The position numbers were made by a program, and so were the translations under genes. Shown in pieces: positions 17,352 to 24,975 of a DNA stretch of 64,000 nt. Numbering within the stretch: position 1 is the stretch's first letter; each line of letters starts with the position of its first letter. Location of the stretch: positions 25,405-89,404 of the forward strand of contig NZ_NFGZ01000013.1 of assembly GCF_002159175.1 (NCBI RefSeq), given 5' to 3'. Source of the DNA: Flavonifractor sp. An92. GTDB taxonomy: Bacteria; Bacillota; Clostridia; Oscillospirales; Oscillospiraceae. Under the pieces are notes generated by a model. That model was given only the letters and a program-made list of their open reading frames with translations. It searched no databases and had not been told where the DNA came from.

Positions 17352-18212
17352 ATGACAGATACAGAAAACGGCGGCGCCTTTTACAGCCGCGTACAGGAAA
17401 AACTGGATTCTCTCTCCAAGAAGGAGCGGGAGACCGCGGAGTATATGGTGGCCAACCAGGACAAGCTGATTTACGCCTCCATTACCGAACTGGCGGAGTT
17501 GGTGGGCACCAGCGAGGCCACGGTGACCCGGGTGTGTACCAAGCTGGGGTATCGGGGTTTTCAGGCCCTGAAGGTCAGCGTGGCCCGGGAGCTGGTGACG
17601 CCCCAGGAAAAGATCCACGAGGACCTGACCCAGGACGCGCCGACCGAGCAGATCATCGACAAGATCTTCTCCAGCGCCGTCCAGACCCTGACCATGACCC
17701 AGAGGGCGCTGGACAGCAAGGCGGTGGAGCGCAGCATTGACGCCCTGTGCAAGGCCCGGCGGATCGTCATCATCGGCAACGGCAACTCCGGGGCCATCGC
17801 CATGGACGCCCAGCACAAATTCCTGCGCATCGGCCTCGACGCCCAGGCCTACACCGACGATCACATGCAGATGATCGCCGTGGTGTCCCTGACGCCGGAG
17901 GATGTGGTGCTGGCCATCTCCCACTCGGGCAGCTCCCGGGACGTGGGGGATGCCGCCCGGCTGGCCCGGGAGCGGGGCGCCACCGTCATCACCATCACCA
18001 ACAACGGCATCTCCCCGGTGTCCAAGCTGGCGGACATCCGGCTGTACACCTACTCGCAGGAGACCAAATACCGCACCTATGCCATCTCCTCCCGCATGGC
18101 GGAGCTGACCATCATCGATACGCTGTACACCGGCGTGTCCCTCCGCCTGGGGGAGCAGGCCATCGGAAACTTTGAAGCGCTGGAAAAGGCGCTGGTCGTC
18201 AAGAAATACTAA
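17352..18212 (+). CDS. MurR/RpiR family transcriptional regulator
   Basis: A 286-residue regulator. The N-terminal RpiR-type helix-turn-helix (about residues 1-80) includes SITELAELVGTSEATVTRVC and LGYRGFQALK. The C-terminal SIS domain (about 125-260) carries RIVIIGNGNSGAIAMDAQHK and the ISHSGSSRDV phosphosugar-binding loop. Family members sense sugar phosphates or related compounds. Its place between the reductase operon and an FGGY kinase suggests it senses a phosphorylated intermediate from that kinase. ATG 17352 is preceded by GGGGAG. Confidence 0.92.
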   Translation: MTDTENGGAFYSRVQEKLDSLSKKERETAEYMVANQDKLIYASITELAELVGTSEATVTRVCTKLGYRGFQALKVSVARELVTPQEKIHEDLTQDAPTEQIIDKIFSSAVQTLTMTQRALDSKAVERSIDALCKARRIVIIGNGNSGAIAMDAQHKFLRIGLDAQAYTDDHMQMIAVVSLTPEDVVLAISHSGSSRDVGDAARLARERGATVITITNNGISPVSKLADIRLYTYSQETKYRTYAISSRMAELTIIDTLYTGVSLRLGEQAIGNFEALEKALVVKKY

Positions 18213-18265
18213 CGTCCCACCCCCAAAAGCCGGGGCGGGGCGCCCGACGGAATGGGGGAACTACT

Positions 18266-19786
18266 ATGGATAAACTCTTCGGCGTGGACTTTGGCACCGG
18301 CGGGTGCAAGGCCACCGTCATCGACCTGGAGGGCAACATCTGCGCCACCGCTTTTGAGGAATATCCCTCTGAGCACCAGAAGCCCGGCTGGTCCGAGCAG
18401 GACCCGGCCCTCTGGATCCAGGCCTTCTGCAATACCGTGCGGGCCTGCCGGGAGCAGATGGCGGACGGCTTCGAGGGCGTCCTGGGTCTGGCGGTCACCG
18501 CCTCCACCCACAATGCCGTGCTGGTGGACAAAGAGGGACAGGTCATCCGCCGCTGCATCATGTGGAACGACCAGCGCAGCGGCGACCAGTGCCGCCGCCT
18601 GAAGGAGGCCCACGGCGACCTCATCTTCCGCATCGGCATGCAGATGCCCACCCCCACCTGGACCCTGCCCCAGCTCATGTGGGTGAAGGAGCACGAGCCG
18701 GAGCACTACGCCAGGATCCACCGCCTCTATTTCACCAAGGACTACATCCGCGCCTGGGTCACCGGGGACTTCTGCACCGACGTGGTGGACGCCCAGGGCA
18801 GCCTCCTCTACGACGCCCGGAACCGCTGCTGGTCGCCGGAGCTGTGCGGCCTCATTGACCTGCCCCTCTCGGTGATGCCCGAGATCCGCGGCTCCAAGGA
18901 CATCGTGGGCACCGTGCGGGCCGAGGTGGCCGCTCAGACCGGTCTGCCCGAGGGCCTGCCGGTCATCGCCGGGTGCTCCGACACCGCCGCGGAGGACTTC
19001 AGCGCCGGCGCAGTCCGGGCCGGCCAGATCATCGTCAAGCTGGCCACCGCTGGCAATGTGAACCTGGTCACCGACGAGGCGGCGCCCCACGCCAAGTCCT
19101 TCACCTACCCCTACTCGGTGGAGGGCAAGTGGTACACCGTCACCGCCACCAACAGCTGTGCCTCGGCCTACCGCTGGATGCGGGACGCCCTCTACCCCGC
19201 CGAGAAGGAGCTGTGCGAGGCCAAGGGCGAGGATGTGTACCTGCTCATGGACCAGCAGGCCGCCGAGTCTCAGCTGGGCGCCCGGGGCCTCCTGTTCCAC
19301 CCCTTTCTGCTGGGAGAGCGCTGCCCCTACTTCAACCCCAACGCCCGGGGCGACTTCTTCGGCGTGAGCATGGTCCACACCAAGGGCGACTTTGCCCGGG
19401 CTCTGCTGGAGGGCGTGGCGTTCAGCCTGTACGACTGCCTCCAGGTACTGAAGAACTTCACCGATAACATGGCCGACATCGTGGTCATCGGCGGCGGAGC
19501 CAAGAGCCCGCTGTGGAGCCAGATCGTCAGCGACGTGTTCGGCCTGGAGGTCAAGCAGCCGGAGCACGCCGAGTCCTCCTTCGGCGGCGCGCTGCTGGCC
19601 GGTGTGGGCGTGGGCGCCTTCCCGGACGAGCTGGAGGCCGCACGGCGGTGCATACGCATGAAGCGGACCTACCGGCCCAACGCGGAGAACCACGCCAAGT
19701 ACGAAAAGCTCTTTGCCATCTACAAAGAGGTGACCGAGGTCTCCGCTCCCCTGTGGGAGAAGCTGGCTGCGCTGGACGAGGCCTAA
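18266..19786 (+). CDS. FGGY family carbohydrate kinase (xylulokinase-like)
   Basis: A 506-residue ATP-dependent kinase of the FGGY family, acting on sugars or polyols such as xylulose, glycerol or erythritol. The N-terminal phosphate loop is GVDFGTGGCKATVID; IMWNDQRS is the substrate-side motif of xylulokinase-like members; IVVIGGGAKSPLWSQI is the C-terminal adenosine motif. Length is normal. It follows the RpiR regulator by 53 bp and ends at a strong terminator. The exact substrate is unknown. A kinase, a polyol dehydrogenase and a sugar-phosphate sensor near component B suggest the imported compound has a polyol or sugar moiety. Confidence 0.9.
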   Translation: MDKLFGVDFGTGGCKATVIDLEGNICATAFEEYPSEHQKPGWSEQDPALWIQAFCNTVRACREQMADGFEGVLGLAVTASTHNAVLVDKEGQVIRRCIMWNDQRSGDQCRRLKEAHGDLIFRIGMQMPTPTWTLPQLMWVKEHEPEHYARIHRLYFTKDYIRAWVTGDFCTDVVDAQGSLLYDARNRCWSPELCGLIDLPLSVMPEIRGSKDIVGTVRAEVAAQTGLPEGLPVIAGCSDTAAEDFSAGAVRAGQIIVKLATAGNVNLVTDEAAPHAKSFTYPYSVEGKWYTVTATNSCASAYRWMRDALYPAEKELCEAKGEDVYLLMDQQAAESQLGARGLLFHPFLLGERCPYFNPNARGDFFGVSMVHTKGDFARALLEGVAFSLYDCLQVLKNFTDNMADIVVIGGGAKSPLWSQIVSDVFGLEVKQPEHAESSFGGALLAGVGVGAFPDELEAARRCIRMKRTYRPNAENHAKYEKLFAIYKEVTEVSAPLWEKLAALDEA

Positions 19787-19807
19787 AATAAACCGATCGC
19801 ACCAGGA

Positions 19808-19834
19808 GAGCCCCGGGGCATCGCCCCGGGGCTC
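19808..19834 (+). terminator. Terminator after the FGGY kinase
   Basis: A perfect 12-bp stem, GAGCCCCGGGGC with GCCCCGGGGCTC, and a 3-nt loop. The following tract is only partly T-rich. Confidence 0.7.
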
Positions 19835-19925
19835 GGTTCCATTTGGCGGTCCGGTCTGCAAAAAGCGCAAATGGGTTTGACAAGCCAAGGATCCTTCGGT
19901 ATGATAGGAGCTGACAACGGAACAC

Positions 19926-20032
19926 GCCTATATAAGTCCATGATTCGGATGGACGTTTCTACCAACTGCCTAACAGTTGACTATATGGTATTCGCATCTG
20001 CGATACTGACGGTCACTGAGAGGCGGTTTTTT
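19926..20032 (+). promoter_or_regulatory. Guanine-class purine riboswitch with overlapping terminator (ON-switch architecture)
   Basis: The aptamer spans about 19927-19988. P2 is GTCCAT/ATGGAC with loop GATTCGG; J2/3 is GTTTCTACC; P3 is CAACT/AGTTG with loop GCCTAAC; P1 is CCTATA with TATATGG and one bulge. The specificity base after P3 is C (19981, in ACT), the guanine/hypoxanthine type. The 3' side of P3 and J3/1 can instead form a terminator: CTGCCT (19966-19971) and CAGT-T-GAC (19974-19981) pair with GTCACTG (20012-20018) and AGGCGG (20021-20026), followed by T6 at 20027-20032. Ligand binding should therefore prevent termination. An inner hairpin fills the loop. Confidence 0.88.
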
Positions 20033-20104
20033 GTTTGTCCGGGCGATCCCGCCCATGGAGGCGCTGGAACGTTGATCCTGCTCGATCCGATCGGAGGAAT
20101 GGAA

Positions 20105-21460
20105 ATGTCTTCTCTGCTCATTCGCAACGCCGCTCATATTGTGACCTGTGACCATCAGGACCGGGTGTATGACCACGCCGACCTGCTGATCCGGGACGGC
20201 GTGATCGCCGCCATCGGCGCGGTGGACCAGCCGGCGGACGAGGTGATCGACGCCGCGGGCTGCATCGTGTACCCCGGACTCATCAACACCCACCACCATC
20301 TCTATCAGGTATTCAGCCGCAACCTGCCCCAGGTGCAGAACATGGAGCTCTTCGACTGGCTCCGGACGCTGTACGAGATCTGGAAGAACCTGGACGGCGA
20401 CGTGGTCTACCACAGCTCCCTCACCGGTATGGGCGAGCTGATGAAAAATGGCTGCACCACCTGTTTTGATCACCACTATGTGTTCCCCAATGACCACGCG
20501 GAGGGCCTGCTGGAGCGCCAGTTTGCCGCCGCGGAGGACCTGGGCATCCGCATGTACGCCTCCCGCGGGAGCATGGACCTGAGCAAAAAGGACGGCGGCC
20601 TGCCGCCGGACAGCGTGGTCCAGTCGGTGGACCGCATCCTGGACGACTGCCGCCGGGCGGTGGAGCGCTTCCACGACCCCGCCCCCTACTCCATGCGCCG
20701 GGTGGCGCTGGCCCCCTGCTCCCCCTTCAGCGTCTCGGAGGAGCTGCTGCGCCAGTCCGCCATCCTGGCCCGGGACCTGGGCGTGCGCCTGCACACCCAC
20801 CTGTGCGAGACCAAGGACGAGGAGAACTATGTGCTGGAGCGCTTCGGCATGCGCCCCTTGGCCTATATGGAGTCCCTGGGCTGGATCGGCTCCGACGTGT
20901 GGTACGCCCACGGCATCCACTTCAACGACGAGGAGCTGCACCGTCTGGCGGAGACCGGCACCGGCGTGGCCCACTGCCCCATCTCCAACATGAAGCTCTC
21001 CTCCGGTGTGTGCCGCATTCCCGACATGCTCCGGCTGGGGGTGCCGGTGGGCCTGGCCGTGGACGGCAGCGCCTCCAACGACGGCTCCAACCTGCTGGAG
21101 GAGCTGCGGGTGGCCTATCTGCTCCACCGCCTCCAGTCCAGCCACCAGGCCCCCAGCGGCTACGACCTGCTGAAGCTGGCCACGGCGGGCAGCGCCCGCA
21201 TCCTGGGCCGGGATGACATCGGCACGCTGGAGCCCGGCAAGGCCGGCGACTGCTTCCTGGTGCGCACCAACCGGCTGGAGCTGGTGGGCGCGGACCTGGA
21301 CCCCAAGTCCATGCTGGCCACCGTGGGCCTCAAGGGCAGCGTGGATTACACCGTCGTCAACGGCAAGGTCACCGTGCGGGAGGGCCATCTGACCCGCCTG
21401 GACGAGGGCGTGGAGGCCGAACGGGCCGCTGCCCTGGTCCGCACCTATCTGGCGCGCTGA
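20105..21460 (+). CDS. 8-oxoguanine/guanine deaminase-like amidohydrolase
   Basis: A 451-residue metal-dependent deaminase of the amidohydrolase superfamily, most like 8-oxoguanine deaminases and related SsnA/AtzB-type enzymes. Metal ligands are the HxH of NTHHHLYQVF (His63/His65), LHTHLCE, YAHGIHF and the Asp in AVDGSASND. ATG 20105 is used because GGAGG ends 7 nt before it; ATG 20099 is too near. A guanine-class riboswitch precedes it, so the substrate is probably a guanine-like purine. Predicted reaction: hydrolytic removal of the ring amino group to a xanthine- or urate-type product plus ammonia. It is a single-gene unit ended by a terminator. Confidence 0.88.
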   Translation: MSSLLIRNAAHIVTCDHQDRVYDHADLLIRDGVIAAIGAVDQPADEVIDAAGCIVYPGLINTHHHLYQVFSRNLPQVQNMELFDWLRTLYEIWKNLDGDVVYHSSLTGMGELMKNGCTTCFDHHYVFPNDHAEGLLERQFAAAEDLGIRMYASRGSMDLSKKDGGLPPDSVVQSVDRILDDCRRAVERFHDPAPYSMRRVALAPCSPFSVSEELLRQSAILARDLGVRLHTHLCETKDEENYVLERFGMRPLAYMESLGWIGSDVWYAHGIHFNDEELHRLAETGTGVAHCPISNMKLSSGVCRIPDMLRLGVPVGLAVDGSASNDGSNLLEELRVAYLLHRLQSSHQAPSGYDLLKLATAGSARILGRDDIGTLEPGKAGDCFLVRTNRLELVGADLDPKSMLATVGLKGSVDYTVVNGKVTVREGHLTRLDEGVEAERAAALVRTYLAR

Positions 21461-21483
21461 TGGGACAGCGTCCGTAAAAAACA

Positions 21484-21512
21484 GGGCTCCGTCTGCCAAA
21501 GCAGACGGGGCC
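21484..21512 (+). terminator. Terminator of the deaminase gene
   Basis: GGGCTCCGTCTGC pairs with GCAGACGGGGCC across a CAAA loop, followed by TCGGTTT. Confidence 0.75.
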
Positions 21513-21523
21513 TCGGTTTACGC

Positions 21524-21553
21524 GCGGAGCGCGGCAGAGCGGAGCGCGGCAGA
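21524..21553 (+). repeat. Two tandem copies of a 15-bp unit
   Basis: GCGGAGCGCGGCAGA is repeated exactly at 21524-21538 and 21539-21553, between the deaminase terminator and the tRNA-Val terminator. Probably slippage-type duplication; function unknown. Confidence 0.7.
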
Positions 21554-21561
21554 AAAACAAA

Positions 21562-21589
21562 AATCCCGGAACCATTTGGTTCCGGGATT
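21562..21589 (-). terminator. Terminator of tRNA-Val
   Basis: AATCCCGGAACCA pairs with TGGTTCCGGGATT over 13 bp. On the minus strand it is followed by a T-rich stretch, 4 nt after the tRNA 3' end. Confidence 0.8.
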
Positions 21590-21593
21590 GATC

Positions 21594-21670
21594 TGGTGGA
21601 CGATACAGGACTTGAACCTGTGACCTCCCGCACGTCAAGCGGATGCTCTACCAGCTGAGCTAATCGTCCA
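21594..21670 (-). tRNA. tRNA-Val (anticodon GAC)
   Basis: The minus strand folds as a tRNA with a 7-bp acceptor stem (TGGACGA with TCGTCCA), a D arm containing AGCTCAGCTGGTAGAGC, an anticodon loop TTGACGT giving anticodon GAC (valine), a T arm with GGTTCAAGTCC, and an encoded 3' CCA at 21594-21596. Confidence 0.95.
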
Positions 21671-21751
21671 GACAGCGTAGTTTATTATAGCGGGTGAGAC
21701 GCGACTTGTCAACACTTTTTTCAAAAATTTTTTCGCGCCGGTTGGGAGGGG

Positions 21752-21780
21752 TTGGCACGGGTCCGGGCCTTTGCTATACT
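21752..21780 (+). promoter_or_regulatory. Promoter of the SDR reductase gene
   Basis: TTGGCA (21752-21757), a 17-nt spacer and extended -10 TGC-TATACT (-10 at 21775-21780). Confidence 0.75.
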
Positions 21781-21828
21781 GGAGGGCACAATATGCCCCG
21801 GCGGACCGGGGATCAGGAGGAATGGCAG

Positions 21829-22569
21829 ATGGAGATGCGGGGAGCGGTCCTCATCACCGGGGCCAGCCGGGGCATCGGCGCGGCCTGCGCCCGGCGCTTT
21901 GCCCGGGCGGGCTATCCGGTGGCCCTGAACTACAACCACTCGGAACAGGCGGCCCGGGCCCTGGCCGAGGAGCTAAGGGCTGAAGGGGCTCGGGTGGAGC
22001 TCTTCCGGGCCGACGTGGGCGACACGGAACAGGTGGAGCGGATGGTTGACAATGTGTTGGATAAATTTTGTCAACTTGACATTTTGATATGCAACGCGGG
22101 GGTGGCCAGACAACAGCTCTTCACCGACATCACCGACCAGGACTGGCGGGAGCTGTTCAACATCAACGTGGACGGCACCTTCCGCTGCTGCCGGGCGGTG
22201 CTGCCCCATTTCATCCACCGGAAGGCGGGGCGCATCGTCACGGTTTCCTCCATGTGGGGGGTCACCGGAGGGTCCTGTGAGGTGGCCTATTCGGCCACAA
22301 AAGCGGCCATAATCGGCCTGACCAAGGCACTTGCCAAGGAAGTGGGGCCCTCGGGCATCACGGTCAACTGCGTGGCCCCCGGGGTCATCGACACCGACAT
22401 GAACGGCAATCTCACCGCCGAGGACCTGGAAGCCCTGCGGGAGGAGACGCCGCTGGAGCGCATCGGCCGCCCGGAGGACGTGGCGGAGAGCATTTTCTTC
22501 CTGGCGGGGGAGGGCGCGTCCTTCCTGACGGGCCAGGTGCTGTCTCCCAATGGTGGAATTCTCATCTGA
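21829..22569 (+). CDS. FabG-like short-chain dehydrogenase/reductase
   Basis: A 246-residue SDR-fold oxidoreductase similar to 3-oxoacyl-ACP reductase. NADP(H) site TGASRGIGAACARRF at the N-terminus, NAG motif in LDILICNAGVA, and the catalytic Ser, Tyr and Lys in VTVSSMWG and YSATKAAI. The C-terminus GQVLSPNGGILI is typical (FabG usually has DGG). ATG 21829 lies 8 nt after AGGAGG. It stands alone with its own promoter rather than in a fatty-acid operon, so a different ketone or alcohol substrate is quite possible. Confidence 0.88.
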   Translation: MEMRGAVLITGASRGIGAACARRFARAGYPVALNYNHSEQAARALAEELRAEGARVELFRADVGDTEQVERMVDNVLDKFCQLDILICNAGVARQQLFTDITDQDWRELFNINVDGTFRCCRAVLPHFIHRKAGRIVTVSSMWGVTGGSCEVAYSATKAAIIGLTKALAKEVGPSGITVNCVAPGVIDTDMNGNLTAEDLEALREETPLERIGRPEDVAESIFFLAGEGASFLTGQVLSPNGGILI

Positions 22570-22631
22570 ATTTGTATGTATCTCACAGAAATACAAAGAT
22601 AGATGTGGGGTGCATTGGTCACTTTCATAAG

Positions 22632-22660
22632 TTGACAATTTCGGACGCCGAGCGTATAAT
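22632..22660 (+). promoter_or_regulatory. Consensus promoter of the liv operon with flanking dyad
   Basis: TTGACA (22632-22637), a 17-nt spacer and TATAAT (22655-22660), the best sigma-A promoter in the window. GTTGACA (22631-22637) and TGTCAAC (22660-22666) form an inverted repeat around it, covering the -35 and the start side of the -10, and could bind a repressor. Confidence 0.85.
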
Positions 22661-22691
22661 GTCAACAACCTGTAAGGGAGGTACATTTGAA

Positions 22692-23888
22692 ATGAAAAAG
22701 ATGCGTGTTCTGTCTTTGGCTATGGCGGCTGCCATGAGCCTGTCTCTGCTGGCCGGCTGCGGCGGCGGCACCAGCAGCGAGCCCTCCACCAACCCCGACA
22801 GCGGCTCCGGCAGCTCCACCGGCGCTGACGTCATCACGATCGGCGGCATCGGCCCCCTGACCGGCTCCGCCGCTGTGTACGGCCTGGCTACCAAGCAGGG
22901 CGCCGAGATCGCCATTGAGGAGATCAACGCTCTGGGCGGCCTGCAGTTCGCCCTGGACTCCCAGGACGACGAGGGCGCCACCGAGAAGGCCGTCAACGCC
23001 TATGGCAAGCTGAAGGACAACGGCGCCAAGATCATCTACGGCTGCACCACCACCAACCCCTGCGTGGCCGTGGCTGCTGAGACCTACAATGACCGCTACT
23101 TCCAGCTGACCCCCTCCGCCTCCTCCACCGACGTCACCGCTGGCAAGGACAACGTGTTCCAGGTCTGCTTCACCGACCCCAACCAGGGCAAGACCGCTGC
23201 CGACTACATCAAGGAGAATAACCTGGGCACCAAGATCGCCGTCATCTACAACAACGGCGACGCCTACTCCACCGGCATCTACACCGCCTTCCAGGCGGAG
23301 GCCGATGAGATCGGCCTGGAGGTCGTGGCTGTCCAGACCTTCCCCGATGACACCAACGCCGACTTCACCGTGCAGCTGACTGCCGCCAAGGACGCCGGCG
23401 CCGACCTGGTGTTCATGCCCATCTACTACACCCCCGCTTCCCTGATCCTGAACCAGGCCAAGACCATGGGCTATGAGCCCACCTTCTTCGGCTGCGACGG
23501 CATGGACGGCATCCTGGACCTGGAGGGCTTCGACACCTCTCTGGCCGAGGGCCTGATGCTCATGACCCCCTTCAACGCCTGGGGCGAGGATGAGCGCACC
23601 GTCAAGTTCGTGGAGGAGTACCAGGAAGCTTACGGCGGCATCCCCAACCAGTTCGCCGCGGACGGCTACGACTGCATCTACGCCATCTACGAGGCCTGTG
23701 AGAAGGCCGGCATCACCGCCGACATGAGCGCTCAGGACATCTGCGAGAAGCTCATCGCCACCTTCACCGACAGCAGCTTCAGCGTGGACGGCCTGACCGG
23801 CACCGGCATGACCTGGGGCACCAACGGCGAGGTCTCCAAGGCCCCCGTGGTCGTCAAGGTCGAGGGCGGCGTGTACGTCACCCAGTAA
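22692..23888 (+). CDS. livK: Branched-chain amino acid-type ABC importer binding lipoprotein
   Basis: A 398-residue LivK-like extracellular binding protein. ATG 22692 follows GGGAGG. The lipoprotein signal ends LLAGC with Cys23, then a Ser/Gly linker. The mature part begins VITIGGIGPLTGSAAVYG, the family start, and continues through IIYGCTTTNPCVAVA to KAPVVVKVEGG at the end. Ligands of the family include branched-chain and other amino acids, amides and urea, so specificity is not proved. It is first in livKHMGF, and two hairpins after it probably keep its level above that of the membrane parts. Confidence 0.93.
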   Translation: MKKMRVLSLAMAAAMSLSLLAGCGGGTSSEPSTNPDSGSGSSTGADVITIGGIGPLTGSAAVYGLATKQGAEIAIEEINALGGLQFALDSQDDEGATEKAVNAYGKLKDNGAKIIYGCTTTNPCVAVAAETYNDRYFQLTPSASSTDVTAGKDNVFQVCFTDPNQGKTAADYIKENNLGTKIAVIYNNGDAYSTGIYTAFQAEADEIGLEVVAVQTFPDDTNADFTVQLTAAKDAGADLVFMPIYYTPASLILNQAKTMGYEPTFFGCDGMDGILDLEGFDTSLAEGLMLMTPFNAWGEDERTVKFVEEYQEAYGGIPNQFAADGYDCIYAIYEACEKAGITADMSAQDICEKLIATFTDSSFSVDGLTGTGMTWGTNGEVSKAPVVVKVEGGVYVTQ

Positions 23889-23924
23889 TCACAAGCTCCC
23901 CCATCCATAAGTTGAGGGAACCCG

Positions 23925-23963
23925 AAAGAGAGGGTTGCCGGACCGTCGGCAGCCCTCTCTTTT
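23925..23963 (+). terminator. Attenuating terminator after livK
   Basis: AAAGAGAGGG-t-TGCCG pairs with CGGCA-g-CCCTCTCTTT around a 6-nt loop, followed by T/C-rich DNA. Confidence 0.75.
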
Positions 23964-23973
23964 CTCCCTTTCC

Positions 23974-24029
23974 CTGTATGGCGGAAACGTCCGCGGCTGT
24001 TGTTGGCCGCGGAGGTTTTCGCCATACAG
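23974..24029 (+). other. Second large hairpin between livK and livH
   Basis: CTGTATGGCG...GCGGC pairs with GCCGC...CGCCATACAG over more than 20 bp with small bulges. No T run follows, so it may protect the 3' end of the livK message rather than terminate. Confidence 0.6.
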
Positions 24030-24086
24030 CCCCGTTTCCGGGGTCCGTACCAAGAGACAAGAGAAACGAGAAAGAGGTGACCGTCT

Positions 24087-24965
24087 TTGAGTCTTCTCAA
24101 TAACCTCATCAACGGCATCAGCCTGGGCAGTGTGTACGCCATCATCGCCCTGGGCTACACCATGGTCTACGGCATCGCCAAGATGCTGAACTTCGCCCAC
24201 GGCGACGTTATCATGGTGGGCGCCTACATCTGCTTCTTTGCCACCGGCCAGTTCGGCCTGCCCCCCGTGGTGGGCGTCATCCTGGCCATGGTGGTGTGTA
24301 CTGTGCTGGGCGTGGTCATCGAGCGCCTGGCCTACAAGCCCCTGCGGCAGGCCCCCTCTCTGGCCGTGCTCATCACCGCCATCGGCGTGAGCTATTTCCT
24401 CCAGAATTCCGCCCTGCTGCTGTGGAAGTCCGACCCCAAGAGCTTCACCTCCGTGGTGGGCAAGGGCTCCTTCAAGCTCTTTGACGGCCAGCTCACCATC
24501 ACCCATGTGGCCCTGGTCACCGTGGTCGCCTGCATCGTCATCATGCTGGCCCTGACCTGGTTCACCGGCAACACCAAGATGGGCAAGGCCATGCGCGCCT
24601 GCTCTGAGGACAAGGGCGCCGCCCTCCTCATGGGCATCGACGTCAACCGCACCATCTCCATGACCTTTGCCATCGGCTCCGCCCTGGCTGCCATCGCCGG
24701 CGCCCTGTACTGTTCCACCTACCCCACCCTGATGCCCACCACCGGCTCCCTCCCCGGCATCAAGGCCTTCACCGCCGCCGTGTTCGGCGGCATCGGCTCC
24801 ATCCCCGGCGCCATGCTGGGCGGTATCCTGCTGGGTGTCATCGAGATCTTCGCCAAGGCCTTCAATACCCAGATCTCCGACGCGGTGGTCTTTGCCGTGC
24901 TCATCATCGTCCTGCTGGTGAAGCCCGCGGGCCTGCTGGGCAAGACCGTGCGCGAGAAAGTTTGA
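24087..24965 (+). CDS. livH: Branched-chain amino acid-type ABC permease, LivH
   Basis: A 292-residue membrane permease. TTG start after AAAGAGGTGA. Family sequences NGISLGSVYAIIALGYTMVYG and MLNFAHGDVIMVGAY open the protein; the EAA-like region is GKAMRACSEDKGAALLMGID, and AAVFGGIGSIPGAMLGG is typical near the C-terminus. It pairs with LivM to form the channel. Confidence 0.95.
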   Translation: MSLLNNLINGISLGSVYAIIALGYTMVYGIAKMLNFAHGDVIMVGAYICFFATGQFGLPPVVGVILAMVVCTVLGVVIERLAYKPLRQAPSLAVLITAIGVSYFLQNSALLLWKSDPKSFTSVVGKGSFKLFDGQLTITHVALVTVVACIVIMLALTWFTGNTKMGKAMRACSEDKGAALLMGIDVNRTISMTFAIGSALAAIAGALYCSTYPTLMPTTGSLPGIKAFTAAVFGGIGSIPGAMLGGILLGVIEIFAKAFNTQISDAVVFAVLIIVLLVKPAGLLGKTVREKV

Positions 24966-24975
24966 GGTGGCGGAC

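Noticed and set aside
21524..21553. Start of a CRISPR array
   Set aside because: Only two directly abutting 15-bp copies, no spacers and no cas genes.
21594..21670. tRNA-Val as an integration site
   Set aside because: No integrase and no repeated tRNA 3' end were seen in the flanks.
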